39,054 nucleotides of DNA from an uncultured Pelagibacteraceae bacterium (GCA_905182145.1 CAJJAN010000016.1:1-39054); one strand, 5' to 3'; shown: positions 1-8,898, counted from the stretch's first letter. Made by a program: numbers and translations. The notes: generated by a model from the sequence alone, not told the origin.

Positions 1-458
1 AATCTATTTGTTTCTAGATATAATTCACCTTGATACTCTAAAATTCCAGCATGTTTTGGATTTATCTCAATACCGGTCTTATAATATCTTTCAGCATCAT
101 CATATTTTTTTAATTTCCTACTTGTAAAGCCTGCATAATTCCAACCATTTGCATCTTCTGGATTTGCATATACAAACGCTTCTGCTTTTGATAAGGCCAT
201 ATCATAGTCTTTATTATTAATAAATTTTACAATTTCGGACAATTGACTTTTATATAGCTTCCATTCAGCGTTATCTTTATCTCCACCACCACTTGAGCCA
301 CCGCCACTTGAGCCACCGCCACTTGAGCCACCGCCACTTGAGCCACCGCCACTTGAGCCACCGCCACTTGAGCCACCGCCACTTGAGCCACCGCCACCTG
401 CTGCTGCTGCAATACTTATTGAGAAAATAAATAAAAATAGAACTCTAATTAAAAACAT
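1..458 (-). CDS. Secreted TPR-repeat protein with Gly/Ser-rich linker (partial, 3' end off window)
   Basis: This gene is absent from the ORF track because it runs off the left edge; the track line 227..412 is a shadow frame of it. Reading the minus strand from the ATG at 458 gives a hydrophobic signal-peptide-like start (MFLIRVLFLFIFSISIS, then AAAA). A linker of seven GGGSS-type pentapeptides follows, then a tetratricopeptide region with recognisable TPR spacing (NGWNYAGFTSRKLKKYDDAERYYKTG, broken here as two short motifs: NGWNYAGFTSRKL and YDDAERYYKTGIEINP). A good Shine-Dalgarno, GAGGTG, lies 6 bases before the ATG. The protein is probably exported and mediates protein-protein contacts; the partner is unknown. 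The 147 bp upstream (459-605) hold only AT-rich promoter-like sequence. The family call (TPR) is firm, the function is not. Confidence 0.8.
   Translation of the reverse strand, partial: MFLIRVLFLFIFSISIAAAAGGGGSSGGGSSGGGSSGGGSSGGGSSGGGSSGGGSSGGGDKDNAEWKLYKSQLSEIVKFINNKDYDMALSKAEAFVYANPEDANGWNYAGFTSRKLKKYDDAERYYKTGIEINPKHAGILEYQGELYLETNR
291..395 (-). repeat. 15-bp tandem repeat encoding GGGSS linker
   Basis: Seven perfect head-to-tail copies of acttgagccaccgcc (plus strand) lie in frame inside the partial TPR gene and encode a Gly-Gly-Gly-Ser-Ser linker between the signal peptide and the TPR domain. The unit is a multiple of three, so copy-number change would alter linker length without a frameshift. 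The tract is far richer in G+C than its surroundings. Confidence 0.95.
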
Positions 459-605
459 TGAACGCACCTCATTAATATAAGTAGTTTTATAACATAAATT
501 TGTCGTATTGATTATAAACCTAATCTTATAGCTAGTTTTTTTAGAGAGTGTTTCAAGAAATTTTACTACTTGGGACTTTTTTAGATGATTAAATATCTGA
601 TTTAT

Positions 606-1271
606 TTACTTATTTACTTTTGCTACAAGATAAAGTCCAAGCGCTACTGCTGGTCCAATACCAAAAGCAAAAAGTAGCGTTCCTATTCCAACGGTACCAC
701 CAAGTAACCATCCAACGCCAACAACTGAGATTTCAATACAAACTCTTACCCAGGCAATTGGATATTGTGTAACTCGTTGTAAGCCAGTCATTAATCCGTC
801 TCTAGGACCTGGTCCTAAATTTGCCGTTAAGTAAATGCCACTTCCTAGTCCAACTAGTAACACACCAAATGATCCAACTAACAGATTAATAAAATAATTG
901 CTGGTTGAAAAATCAAATAGGTACATTGAAAGCTCTATAGTGCCTGCAATAACTAAAATATTTAAAATTGTTCCTACTCCTGGCTGCTGCTTTAATGGCA
1001 ACCAAAATAGTAAGACTGCAACACTACTAGCAAACATAGCAAAACCTATTGACCAATTAAAATTGATAGCTAATCCCTCCGCTAAGACCACCCATGGACT
1101 AAGTCCAATTGCTGAGTGAATTAAAAGAGATTCACCAAACCCAAATAATGTTAATCCTAATATTAAGAAGAATAATGTTTTGACCTTTGGTTTAAAATTT
1201 AGAGGACGATCTGAACTCCAAGAAACTGTGGGTACATTTTTTATTCTTAAAAATTCAGGGAGAAAACTCAT
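606..1271 (-). CDS. YczE/YyaS/YitT-type integral membrane protein
   Basis: A 221-residue polytopic membrane protein with about five hydrophobic segments. The family signature is visible as IGLSPWVVLAEGL near residue 55, GVGTILNILVIA near residue 97 and LGPGPRDGLMTGL near residue 150; these match the YczE-like family of bacterial membrane proteins of unknown transport role. It starts 7 bp after the stop of the dehydrogenase gene and is the last member of a minus-strand EamA-dehydrogenase-YczE run, so it is probably co-transcribed. The substrate cannot be inferred. Family membership is likely from the RDGLM motif; a role in transport is only inference. Confidence 0.75.
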   Translation of the reverse strand: MSFLPEFLRIKNVPTVSWSSDRPLNFKPKVKTLFFLILGLTLFGFGESLLIHSAIGLSPWVVLAEGLAINFNWSIGFAMFASSVAVLLFWLPLKQQPGVGTILNILVIAGTIELSMYLFDFSTSNYFINLLVGSFGVLLVGLGSGIYLTANLGPGPRDGLMTGLQRVTQYPIAWVRVCIEISVVGVGWLLGGTVGIGTLLFAFGIGPAVALGLYLVAKVNK

Positions 1272-1278
1272 TTAAATA

Positions 1279-2238
1279 TTATTTAATATTATTAGGTATG
1301 ACTTCATAACCTTTACGTCTTGGTGTGTCATCAACTAATTCTTCCGGATACCCAGGAGCTCGAAGATCTTCTTCACAAGCATCTTCTAATCTTTTAACTA
1401 TCATTGAAGACCAAGCACGGTCGCCATATTTCTCTCTACCTTCTTTAAATATTTTTGTTATTAAAGGTGAAACTTCTGTTGGCACATTCATGTCTTGTGC
1501 TAGCTTTTCAAATAAACCAACATCTTTACAAACTAAATCCATAGTAAAATTAATATTATAGCTTCCATTCATTATCACTTGGCTTTCTGTTTCATGTACA
1601 AAACTATTACCAGAACTTATTTTAATACCCTCATAAACTGTAGGTAAATCTAACCCAGCTTTTTTACAGACCATTAATGCTTCACCTACAGCCACTAAAT
1701 GTGTAGATGCTAAGTAATTCGTTGCTACTTTTAAAACAGACGCACTGCCAATTGGTCCAATGTGTAAAATTTGATATCCTATTGCACTTAGTGCAGGCAT
1801 AGCTAAGTCAAATGCCTCTCTAGTTCCACCAACTAAGATTGCAATATTTCCTGTTGCAGCTCTGTGACAACCTCCAGATACAGGGGCTTCAATAGCAAAT
1901 GCTTTTTTATCAATTACTAAATTTGCAAGTCTTTGCATTTCTTTGTCATCAGTTGTACTCATTTCAATCCAGAGTTTTCCTGGATCCATGCCTTCAATTA
2001 ATCCATCCGGTCCTTCTAGAACATTTGCAACAACAGTTGGGCTTGGAAGACATGTTATTGAAATATCTGAATTTTTTGACAATTCTTTTGGAGTTTCCAT
2101 CCATTTGGCACCTTTTTCAATTAATGACTTTCCTGCATTCTTATCAAGATCATTAATCAATAATTCAAAGCCACTTTCTATAATACTATTTGCAAGTTTA
2201 AAGCCGACGTTACCTAAGCCAATAAAACCTATTTTCAT
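1279..2238 (-). CDS. NAD(P)-dependent oxidoreductase, 3-hydroxyisobutyrate dehydrogenase family
   Basis: A 319-residue beta-hydroxyacid dehydrogenase. The N-terminal Rossmann loop is GFIGLGNVG (residues 4-12). The substrate-binding signature is APVSGGCHRAATG (about 118-130), and the catalytic lysine sits in LKVATNYL (K170, with N174 four residues on), exactly as in 3-hydroxyisobutyrate, tartronate-semialdehyde and glyoxylate/succinic-semialdehyde reductases. The specific substrate cannot be read from the sequence. A strong ribosome binding site (GGAAGG) precedes the ATG. It lies 29 bp behind an EamA exporter gene and directly upstream of the YczE-like gene, so it may belong to a small-molecule uptake and conversion operon. 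It is somewhat longer than the usual ~295 residues because of a C-terminal extension. Confidence 0.85.
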   Translation of the reverse strand: MKIGFIGLGNVGFKLANSIIESGFELLINDLDKNAGKSLIEKGAKWMETPKELSKNSDISITCLPSPTVVANVLEGPDGLIEGMDPGKLWIEMSTTDDKEMQRLANLVIDKKAFAIEAPVSGGCHRAATGNIAILVGGTREAFDLAMPALSAIGYQILHIGPIGSASVLKVATNYLASTHLVAVGEALMVCKKAGLDLPTVYEGIKISSGNSFVHETESQVIMNGSYNINFTMDLVCKDVGLFEKLAQDMNVPTEVSPLITKIFKEGREKYGDRAWSSMIVKRLEDACEEDLRAPGYPEELVDDTPRRKGYEVIPNNIK

Positions 2239-2267
2239 ATTTTTTTCCTTCCCAGATTTATTAAAGT

Positions 2268-3185
2268 TTAAGCTGCTGATCGCTTTCTAGTTCCAACAGC
2301 ATGATAGGCAATTGAGAAAATAATCGCTCCTCCTCCAAACATTGTGATTGTAGATGGAACTTCATTTATGCCAAATATTGGAATCCAACACCACAACACA
2401 CCTCCTACTACCTCTAAAAGAGAAAGAAGCATAAATTCTGCTGCTGGTAAATATCGTGCACCGATACTGAGACAAATTAAACCTGTAGCAACAAATGTTC
2501 CATGAAGCATACTAAGCAAAATATTTCTAAGGGGCATGGAATATTCATCACCTGAAAGAATAATCATAATAACTGAAAAAATTGAACAAACTATCCCAGC
2601 AATTATTATCGTTGTAAATTTAGGTGTATCTGGTCGCCATCTCAAACTTACTGCAAAAATAGAAAACCCAATTGAACATAATAATCCAAATAACCAACCA
2701 AGCAAAGTTCCTGCATACCAGTCATTGTATGCCATTAAGAACATTCCAAATAATGAAATAAAACATGCCACAATAGTTGCAGATCTAACATATTCTCTCA
2801 AAAAAATGTAAGCAAACAATCCTGCAAAAAGTGGCTGAGTACCGATCATAAATAAAGTTGTTGCAGCAGACGTAAAAGTCATTCCAAAAATAAAAAAAAT
2901 AAATGCAAAGGCTAATCCAACTCCACCTATAATTCCTGATAGCCCTACTCTTCTAAAATTATGATGAAATTGTATTCCTTCTTTATATAATAAGAAAAAA
3001 ATTAAAATTGTTGCGACAGTAATTCCTCTATAGAATAAATAATGCCACTGGTAAATTTGAGCATCTACCATATATCTAATAGTAGGCGCACCAAAACTCC
3101 ATATCAAACCTGCTAAAAGTGCTAAGCAGAATCCTAAATAATATTTTTTAGCAAATTCTATTTCTGAGTTTGATTGTTCATTCAT
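2268..3185 (-). CDS. EamA/DMT-superfamily transporter
   Basis: A 305-residue membrane protein with about ten predicted helices arranged as two EamA repeats. The first begins near LALLAGLIWSFGAPTIRYMV (residues 18-37), and the second near LLGWLFGLLCSIGFSIFAV around residue 160. The end of each repeat carries the usual pattern of a helix followed by a Glu/Arg loop (FLREYVRS). Members export amino acids, nucleosides or other metabolites, and the substrate is not predictable. It is the first gene of the minus-strand run with the dehydrogenase and YczE-like genes, and is divergent from the serine hydrolase across 52 bp. Confidence 0.85.
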   Translation of the reverse strand: MNEQSNSEIEFAKKYYLGFCLALLAGLIWSFGAPTIRYMVDAQIYQWHYLFYRGITVATILIFFLLYKEGIQFHHNFRRVGLSGIIGGVGLAFAFIFFIFGMTFTSAATTLFMIGTQPLFAGLFAYIFLREYVRSATIVACFISLFGMFLMAYNDWYAGTLLGWLFGLLCSIGFSIFAVSLRWRPDTPKFTTIIIAGIVCSIFSVIMIILSGDEYSMPLRNILLSMLHGTFVATGLICLSIGARYLPAAEFMLLSLLEVVGGVLWCWIPIFGINEVPSTITMFGGGAIIFSIAYHAVGTRKRSAA

Positions 3186-3237
3186 GAGAAAAAATCATAT
3201 ATAATTATATGAAGGATTACACTATAAATGAACTCAT

Positions 3238-4377
3238 ATGGAAATTACATCTGAGTATGGCATTTACGATCAACGCTTTGAAAAAGTGTTTAATAAATTT
3301 AAAGAAAATCTTACCTCTTCCATCGATATAGGCGCTTCATTCGCTGTCTACTCTAATGGTAAGCCATTGGTGGATTTGGCTGGAGGTTATAAAAATAAAG
3401 AAAAAACTGAAATTTGGACCCCTGCAACTACTGTTTGTATTCATTCAACTGGCAAGGGTGTTGTGGCGATGTGTCTTGCAATATTAATTGAACGGGGGAA
3501 ATTAAATTTAGATGAAAAAGTATCTAAATATTGGCCTGAATTTGGATCTAATGGCAAAGAAAATATTTTAGTTCGCACCCTACTGTCACACCAAGCAGGC
3601 TTATATGCTTGGAAAGAAAAAATGACTGAAGAAGATTTTTTCAATTGGGATTATTCTACTGAACTTTTGGCAGCTCAAGCTTCACTACACAAGCCTGGTA
3701 CTGAAATTTGCTATCATGCAAAATCTATTGGATTTTTAGTGGGTGAACTTATCAAAAGAGTAACAGGATCTTCTGTTGGTAGTTTTTTAAAAGAAGAGTT
3801 AATTGAACCATTACAATTATTGTGCACCATTGGAACACCTAAAGAGCAACATGGTAATATTGCAGAGTTAATTAGCTCTGCCAACTTAAACGCTGCATTC
3901 AATGATCGTGATAAAATTGACAATTATACTATAGGTGCATTTCTTAATCCTGGTAACAGAACTAGAACTGCAAATACAGAAGAGTTTAGATCTGCTGAAA
4001 TTCCTGCTCTAAACTGCCATTCTAATTCAAGTTCTCTTGCACAACTATATGATAACTTTATTAATTGCGATACTCATGCAAAAAGCTTTATTAAGAAGGA
4101 TACTGTCTCTTCTCTAATTCAAAAAGAAATTTCTGGAATAGATAAAGTTATGAAAAGTCCGATGCAGTGGAGTCCTATAGGCTTTATGATTGGCGGTGGA
4201 AAATCTTTTGGTAAATCCAGTAAAGCTTTTGGACATACTGGTTGGGGAGGTTCACTTGCATTTGCTGATCCTGATAATAAAATTGGTATAGCTTACTCTA
4301 TGAATTTATTAGCTGGTTCTATGCTAGGAGATAGTCGTGCAATTGACTTGATTGCAGCTACATATGAATCAATTTAG
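3238..4377 (+). CDS. Serine hydrolase of the class C beta-lactamase/esterase family
   Basis: A 379-residue protein of the beta-lactamase/transpeptidase-like (EstB-type) family. The nucleophile motif S-x-x-K appears as S70-T-G-K73 in CIHSTGKGVVA. A tyrosine (Y159, in ICYHAKSIGFL) stands where the YxN/YxS motif is expected, and the third motif is HTGWGG near residue 335. No signal peptide is evident, so a cytoplasmic esterase or lactonase is more likely than a true beta-lactamase. The ATG lacks a Shine-Dalgarno; a TATAAA hexamer lies 9 bases upstream, which would give a nearly leaderless transcript. Its TAG overlaps the stop codon of the convergent DUF4864 gene (shared bases ttag, 4374-4377). 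Confidence 0.85.
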   Translation: MEITSEYGIYDQRFEKVFNKFKENLTSSIDIGASFAVYSNGKPLVDLAGGYKNKEKTEIWTPATTVCIHSTGKGVVAMCLAILIERGKLNLDEKVSKYWPEFGSNGKENILVRTLLSHQAGLYAWKEKMTEEDFFNWDYSTELLAAQASLHKPGTEICYHAKSIGFLVGELIKRVTGSSVGSFLKEELIEPLQLLCTIGTPKEQHGNIAELISSANLNAAFNDRDKIDNYTIGAFLNPGNRTRTANTEEFRSAEIPALNCHSNSSSLAQLYDNFINCDTHAKSFIKKDTVSSLIQKEISGIDKVMKSPMQWSPIGFMIGGGKSFGKSSKAFGHTGWGGSLAFADPDNKIGIAYSMNLLAGSMLGDSRAIDLIAATYESI

Positions 4378-4808
4378 ATATTTTCTGCCTCAGCAGTAGT
4401 TAGAATGCAGCTATCTATTTTCCATTCTTTATTTGGTTGTTTTTGCATTGCATAATTTGCGGTAATAAAATTTCCATCAGGACCAACTAAGTAAACAAGC
4501 AATATAGGTATGCCTCGATGCATTTCTACCGTTCCAATATTTATATTTTTTGGCCTATACACACTTGGATAGCTCTTCTTGACCATAGCCATGAAATTAT
4601 CAGAGTCTCCAAATATAGATTTAATTTTTGGAGAAGCGTAAGAAAAAGCTTTTGTTGCATTATCTTCTGAAAAAGCTTGAAGTTGGCTTGAGACTACTGT
4701 CTTGATGCTGACTATATCGGCATCAGACAGTAATTCAGTCTCTGCTAAACTATTGAAGCTTATAAATAAAACAGCAAATAAGGTTATGAATAACTTTATT
4801 GATTTCAT
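4374..4808 (-). CDS. DUF4864 family exported protein
   Basis: The track ORF begins at 4856, but I choose the internal ATG at 4808. It opens a clear signal peptide ([21 protein letters not shown], cleaved near A-E), and it overlaps the thiolase stop by one base (TAATG), a typical coupling arrangement. The mature part, about 120 residues, matches the DUF4864 fold: FSYASPKIKSIFG, then YPSVYRPKNI, then a C-terminal WKIDSC motif. The family resembles NTF2-like domains and has no known activity. The gene follows the thiolase in an operon and its stop overlaps that of the convergent serine hydrolase. Confidence 0.75.
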   Translation of the reverse strand: MKSIKLFITLFAVLFISFNSLAETELLSDADIVSIKTVVSSQLQAFSEDNATKAFSYASPKIKSIFGDSDNFMAMVKKSYPSVYRPKNINIGTVEMHRGIPILLVYLVGPDGNFITANYAMQKQPNKEWKIDSCILTTAEAENI

Positions 4809-5989
4809 TATAAAATTTCGAAAAGTCCAGCTGCTCCCATACCACCACCAACACACATAGTCACAACACCATATTTAGCACCACGTCTTTTGCCTTCAAT
4901 TAATAGGTGACCTGTCATTCTTGAGCCAGTCATTCCATAAGGATGACCAATCGAAATTGATCCACCATTTACATTAAGTTTCTCATTATCGATGCCAAGT
5001 TGATCGCGCGAATAAATAACTTGCGATGCAAATGCTTCATTTAATTCCCATAAATCAATATCATCAACAGTAAGGCCGTGTTGTTTTAGTAGTTTTGGAA
5101 CAGCAATCACTGGACCAATACCCATTTCATCAGGCTCACAACCACCAATAGCTAATCCTCTAAAGATACCCATTGGTTCAATGTTTCTTTTTTCTGCTTC
5201 TTTAAGATCCATTAAAACACACGAAGATGCACCATCAGATAATTGACTAGCGTTACCGGCAGTAATAAATTTATCTGGACCATTAATTGGATTTAAAGCA
5301 GCTAAATTTTCTAGAGTAGTTGAAGGACGATTGCATTCATCTCTATCAACAGTCACTTCTTGTTCAGTAACCTCTTTAGTTTCTTTATTCATTACGTCCA
5401 TTTTAGTTTTCAAAGGAACAATTTCATCATTAAACTTGCCTGCTTCTTGGGCAGCTGCTGTTCTTTGCTGACTTTGAAGAGAATATTCATCCTGTGACTC
5501 TCTTGATACGCTATATCTTTCTGCAACTATATCAGCAGTATTAATCATTGGCATCCATAGTGCCGGACAAACTTTTTGTAATTCAGGTTCAACAAGATGT
5601 TTGTAATTCATATTTGCTTGTGTCATTGAAATTGATTCAACGCCACCACCTATTGTTACCTTAACACCATCTACAATAATTCTATGTGCAGCTACAGCTA
5701 TAGACTGAAGGCCTGAAGAGCAAAATCTATTAATCGTAGTTCCAGGAACAGTGACTGGGCACCCTCCCGCTATTGCAACATTTCTTCCAATGTTATGACC
5801 AGTAGCCGCTTCAGGTTGTCCACAACCAAAAATAATATCTTCAACTTCTCCAGCTTCTATGCCTGCCTTAGCAATAGCATGTTTCACTGTATGACCACCC
5901 ATAGTAATTCCATGTGTCTTATTAAATCCTCCTCGCATAGCTTTTGCTAGACCAGTTCTTGCTGTAGAAATAATTGCTGCTTCTCTCAT
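4808..5989 (-). CDS. Thiolase (acetyl-CoA C-acyltransferase)
   Basis: A 393-residue thiolase with the complete catalytic set: nucleophile Cys90 in NRFCSSGLQ, His349 in [11 protein letters not shown] and the acid/base Cys379 in [10 protein letters not shown], plus NEAFASQ. It condenses or cleaves acyl-CoA and acetyl-CoA, serving fatty-acid beta-oxidation or acetoacetyl-CoA formation. Which direction or chain length cannot be read. The [10 protein letters not shown] loop differs slightly from the common GHPLGATGAR. The surrounding genes (thioesterase, crotonase, MaoC hydratase, acyl-CoA dehydrogenases) favour a degradative role. AAAGGAAA lies upstream of the ATG as a loose ribosome binding site. 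The 206-bp gap to the divergent thioesterase holds AT-rich promoter sequence and no convincing gene. Confidence 0.92.
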   Translation of the reverse strand: MREAAIISTARTGLAKAMRGGFNKTHGITMGGHTVKHAIAKAGIEAGEVEDIIFGCGQPEAATGHNIGRNVAIAGGCPVTVPGTTINRFCSSGLQSIAVAAHRIIVDGVKVTIGGGVESISMTQANMNYKHLVEPELQKVCPALWMPMINTADIVAERYSVSRESQDEYSLQSQQRTAAAQEAGKFNDEIVPLKTKMDVMNKETKEVTEQEVTVDRDECNRPSTTLENLAALNPINGPDKFITAGNASQLSDGASSCVLMDLKEAEKRNIEPMGIFRGLAIGGCEPDEMGIGPVIAVPKLLKQHGLTVDDIDLWELNEAFASQVIYSRDQLGIDNEKLNVNGGSISIGHPYGMTGSRMTGHLLIEGKRRGAKYGVVTMCVGGGMGAAGLFEIL

Positions 5990-6195
5990 GATTATGAATT
6001 TCCTTTATTTGTTAAGTAGAAAGTCGTTAAGATATAGTCTTTCTCAATAATTAAAAGCGTATTTTTTTAAATTATATCAATGATTTATACTTAAAATTAT
6101 TAATATTATGTAGTACTTATATTACATATAAATGTTGACCACTCAGAGACTAAATTATAGAAGAACACTTCAAATACATATATGAGAATACTTTT

Positions 6196-6630
6196 ATGGC
6201 TATGCTAAAAACACAAGATAATCCAACATGGGTTCCCGAAGGTTACAAAAAATTAGGCTGGCATGCTGGCTTTGATATTCTTATTGGACCTATGTACTAC
6301 AAAAAAGATGAGAATAATAAATTCAAATTTATTGCTAAAATTTTAGATAAACACTTAAATTCTCAAGGTATTGCTCACGGTGGCTTCTCTATGGCCCTAG
6401 CGGATATATTTTTTGGATCAGTAGCTTTTTCAGCTTGTGGAAAAAAATCAACCAGTACTATATCTTTAAATTCAAATTTTGTTTCACCTGGATTATTAGA
6501 TGAAGTTGTAGAGTGTGAAGCTTCTGTGACTAAAATAACCAGGTCATTAATATTTATTGAAGGCTCATTAACCTCAGGTGATAAAACAATCTTATCTGCT
6601 TCTGGAATTTGGAAAATACTAGGTCAGTAA
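6196..6630 (+). CDS. PaaI-family hotdog thioesterase
   Basis: A 144-residue single hotdog-fold protein. The family motif appears as SQGIAHGGFSMALAD (H61-G-G, D70), followed by the beta strands TISLNSNFVSPG and the C-terminal AEGIW-like ASGIWKIL. Members hydrolyse aryl- or medium-chain acyl-CoA thioesters in the cytoplasm and often relieve CoA trapping during beta-oxidation. It is divergent from the thiolase. A possible promoter (TTGACC at 6135-6140, TATAGA at 6156-6161, 15-bp spacer) lies in the gap but is sub-optimal. Substrate specificity is unknown. Confidence 0.82.
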   Translation: MAMLKTQDNPTWVPEGYKKLGWHAGFDILIGPMYYKKDENNKFKFIAKILDKHLNSQGIAHGGFSMALADIFFGSVAFSACGKKSTSTISLNSNFVSPGLLDEVVECEASVTKITRSLIFIEGSLTSGDKTILSASGIWKILGQ

Positions 6631-6661
6631 TTAAATTATTAAACTTCAACTGTTTTGTTTT

Positions 6662-7165
6662 TTATGCTTCTTTTAAAAAACCTGTAACATCTAAGAAATT
6701 TACACTCGTATGATTAGATTCAATAAAGTTACATAATTCTTTAGGTTTCATCTGAACAGTTGCTGTGTTTGATAATGGATGAAAATTTACATATTCATAA
6801 TCTAAAAAATTTTGATCTAGAAAGAATGTAATTTTTTTTTCTGTATCATTAATCAGGCCAAAAGGTGAAACTGATCCTGGTTCAATATTCATCAATTCTT
6901 TTAAATAATTAGGCTGGGCAAAAGACAATTTTTTAGAGTTTAATGGCTCTGTAATTTTTTTTAAATCAATCTGCACGTCCTCTAAGAGACTTAAAAGAAA
7001 AAAATTCTTTTTTTGATCTCGCAGAAATAAGTTTTTTGAATGTGCACCTTCAATTTTTCCCCTCAGGTTTTTTGAGTCTTCAACTGTATAGAGTGGTTCA
7101 TGATCAAAAATTTTAAATTCAATCTTATTTGCTTTAAGCAATTCATATAAGTCATCTTTATCCAT
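6662..7165 (-). CDS. Prolyl-tRNA deacylase, YbaK/ProXp-ala type
   Basis: A 167-residue free-standing editing domain of the YbaK/aaRS-INS superfamily. The recognisable stretches are FKIFDHEPLYTVEDS at the start, HSKNLFLRDQKK with the conserved lysine near residue 44, GSVSPFGLIND near 97-107, and FHPLSNTATVQM near 128-139. These fit ProXp-ala/PrdX, which removes alanine mischarged onto tRNA-Pro. It sits 3 bp after the nucleotidyltransferase gene on the same strand, with which it is probably co-transcribed by compaction rather than shared function. A YbaK Cys-tRNA deacylase is the alternative, but the SPFGL pattern favours the PrdX branch. Confidence 0.85.
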   Translation of the reverse strand: MDKDDLYELLKANKIEFKIFDHEPLYTVEDSKNLRGKIEGAHSKNLFLRDQKKNFFLLSLLEDVQIDLKKITEPLNSKKLSFAQPNYLKELMNIEPGSVSPFGLINDTEKKITFFLDQNFLDYEYVNFHPLSNTATVQMKPKELCNFIESNHTSVNFLDVTGFLKEA

Positions 7166-7168
7166 AGC

Positions 7169-8032
7169 TTATAATTTTTTTAAAGCTGCTTGATATTGTG
7201 GATTTGGTATTTTTTCTAACAACTTATTGAACTGACTTTTTGTGATCCATTTATTTTTTAATGCTATGGCCTCAATACCTGCAACCAATGTATTGCTAGC
7301 TTGGTGTTTTTGTATAAAATTTGAAGCTAATAACATCTCATTAGCATCACCTGTGTCAAACCACTTTATATGATTGGGCAGTGGCAAGACCTTCAAATTT
7401 TCTGCTTCTAAATATTTTTTTATGATATCAATAATCTCAAACTCGCCTCTGGCTGATTTTTTGATAGCTTTAAAATAATCCATCGAATACTTATTGAAAA
7501 AATATAATCCTGGAATAATAAAGTTACTCTTTGGCTTCTTTGGCTTTTCTTCTAAAGATAGAATATTCATATTTTTATCAAATTGAATAACACCTGATTT
7601 TTGTGGATTAGCTACTTTTACCGCTAAAACGGTTGCTTTCACTCCGCTAGAAGCAGTCTTTTTTAAAAGTTTATCTAAACCATTGCCTACAAAAATGTTA
7701 TCAGCCAAGGCAAGTATATAAGGTTTTTTGTGAACAAACTTTTCTCCAATTCTTATTGCATCCGGAATTCCAACAGCTTTTTTTTGAACGGCATATTTAA
7801 ATTTCATGCCTAAATTTTTTCCATTTTTAAAAAGTTGTTTAAAAATTTTTTGATCTTCTTGTCTTGATATAAATAAAACTTCTCTGACACCTGCATTCAT
7901 TAGGGTTGCAAGTGCGTAGTAAAGCATTGGTTTATCATAAACTGGTAATAAAGGCTTGCTCACTACTGATGTGGCTGGACTTAAGCGAGTACCTTTGCCC
8001 GCCGCTAAAATAATCCCTTTTGTGAACTGCAT
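7169..8032 (-). CDS. Sugar-1-phosphate nucleotidyltransferase, RmlA-like
   Basis: A 287-residue nucleotidyltransferase. The N-terminal phosphate-binding signature is AAGKGTRLSPATSVVSKPLLP (residues 10-30, quoted in part: AAGKGTRL and SKPLLPVYDKPM). YYALATLMNAGVRE follows as in RmlA. The metal-binding aspartates are present in LALADNIFVGNG and IKWFDTGD. The C-terminal helical region (GIEAIALKNKWI) is like that of glucose-1-phosphate thymidylyltransferases, so dTDP-glucose synthesis is the best guess. The usual GDN is changed to ADN, and no rmlB, rmlC or rmlD gene is near, so the sugar and nucleotide remain uncertain; a GalU-like UTP enzyme is less likely from the length. Confidence 0.75.
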   Translation of the reverse strand: MQFTKGIILAAGKGTRLSPATSVVSKPLLPVYDKPMLYYALATLMNAGVREVLFISRQEDQKIFKQLFKNGKNLGMKFKYAVQKKAVGIPDAIRIGEKFVHKKPYILALADNIFVGNGLDKLLKKTASSGVKATVLAVKVANPQKSGVIQFDKNMNILSLEEKPKKPKSNFIIPGLYFFNKYSMDYFKAIKKSARGEFEIIDIIKKYLEAENLKVLPLPNHIKWFDTGDANEMLLASNFIQKHQASNTLVAGIEAIALKNKWITKSQFNKLLEKIPNPQYQAALKKL

Positions 8033-8055
8033 AAAATACTTTTAAAAAATTATTA

Positions 8056-8898
8056 TTATTTTTTCTTTAAGTAGATTCGATCTTTTAAATCTTTATATAT
8101 AGGTTTCTTTTTTTCCATTTTTGCCATCATAGAGGCGGTGACGTCTTCGGGATGTAACATTCCAGCATTCCATAGTGATACAAAATTTAAGCCATCTTGA
8201 ATTGAATGGTCGCGAGAATAGTTAATTGCCTCTTTAGTACCCCACATTGCTAACGGTGATTTTGAAGCTAAATTTTCAGCTATTTCAAAAGCTTTTTTTA
8301 CAGCATTTTCATGATCAGATTCTATGTGATTAATAAGACCAACTTCGTGAGCTCTATCTACCGAAACTTTATCGCCAGTCATTGTCCACTCTCTTGCAAT
8401 ACCCGCTGGAATTATTGTTGGCAGTCTTTGGAGTGTTCCAATATCAGCTACAATTCCTATATTAATTTCTTCAACAATAAAGAAGGCATCTGCACTGGCT
8501 ACTCTGATATCAGCAGCACAAATTAAATCTATTCCACCACCAACACATCCACCTTGAATAGCTGTTATTACGGGAAAACGTGCTTCTTCAATACAGCTTG
8601 CCCATTTTTGCATTTCTAAAACCTGCTCTCTAAAATGTCCCCTTACTCTTCCAGTCTCTTCATTGGGTCCAGCGCCAATACCAATTTCAGTCATCATTCC
8701 TAGATCTAAACCAGCACAAAATGTTGGTCCAGTAGATGAAATTATAAGCGCCCTAATATCTCCTCTATCATTAAGTTTATTAACTTCTTCTGGAAACGCA
8801 GTCCAAAACTCAAGTGTTACTGAGTTTCTCTTTTCTGGGCGATTAAAAATAATGTGAGCAATGCTGTCTTTTATTGTTACTTCGAATGGTTTTGACAT
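8056..8898 (-). CDS. Crotonase-fold delta(3,5)-delta(2,4)-dienoyl-CoA isomerase-like enzyme
   Basis: A 280-residue enoyl-CoA hydratase/isomerase superfamily protein. The oxyanion-hole region is FCAGLDLGMM (about 60-69) and GGCVGGGIDL (116-125). From memory of mammalian ECH1, its three catalytic acids fall in GGVDL, KEVD and AADVGTLQ; here the matching residues are D124, E144 and D152, with the same 20 and 8 residue spacing. The C-terminal INYSRDHSIQDGL also resembles ECH1. Such isomerases let beta-oxidation deal with odd-position double bonds. A plain enoyl-CoA hydratase is the fallback call. It lies 23 bp upstream of the RmlA-like gene on the same strand, and is divergent from the MaoC gene. 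Confidence 0.82.
   Translation of the reverse strand: MSKPFEVTIKDSIAHIIFNRPEKRNSVTLEFWTAFPEEVNKLNDRGDIRALIISSTGPTFCAGLDLGMMTEIGIGAGPNEETGRVRGHFREQVLEMQKWASCIEEARFPVITAIQGGCVGGGIDLICAADIRVASADAFFIVEEINIGIVADIGTLQRLPTIIPAGIAREWTMTGDKVSVDRAHEVGLINHIESDHENAVKKAFEIAENLASKSPLAMWGTKEAINYSRDHSIQDGLNFVSLWNAGMLHPEDVTASMMAKMEKKKPIYKDLKDRIYLKKK

Noticed and set aside
227-412. ORF of repeated AQVAV residues
   Set aside because: It is the off-frame reading of the (GGGSS)n repeat of the partial TPR gene at 1-458, which has a signal peptide and a TPR domain in the correct frame.
485-500. Possible third Zur box upstream of the TPR gene (TTTATAACA)
   Set aside because: Only one half-site resembles the znu palindrome; the other arm (AGTAGTT) does not match.
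5990-6195. Short ORF in the thiolase/thioesterase gap (about 18 codons from 5994)
   Set aside because: It has no ribosome binding site, no convincing composition and no context; the gap is better read as divergent promoters.
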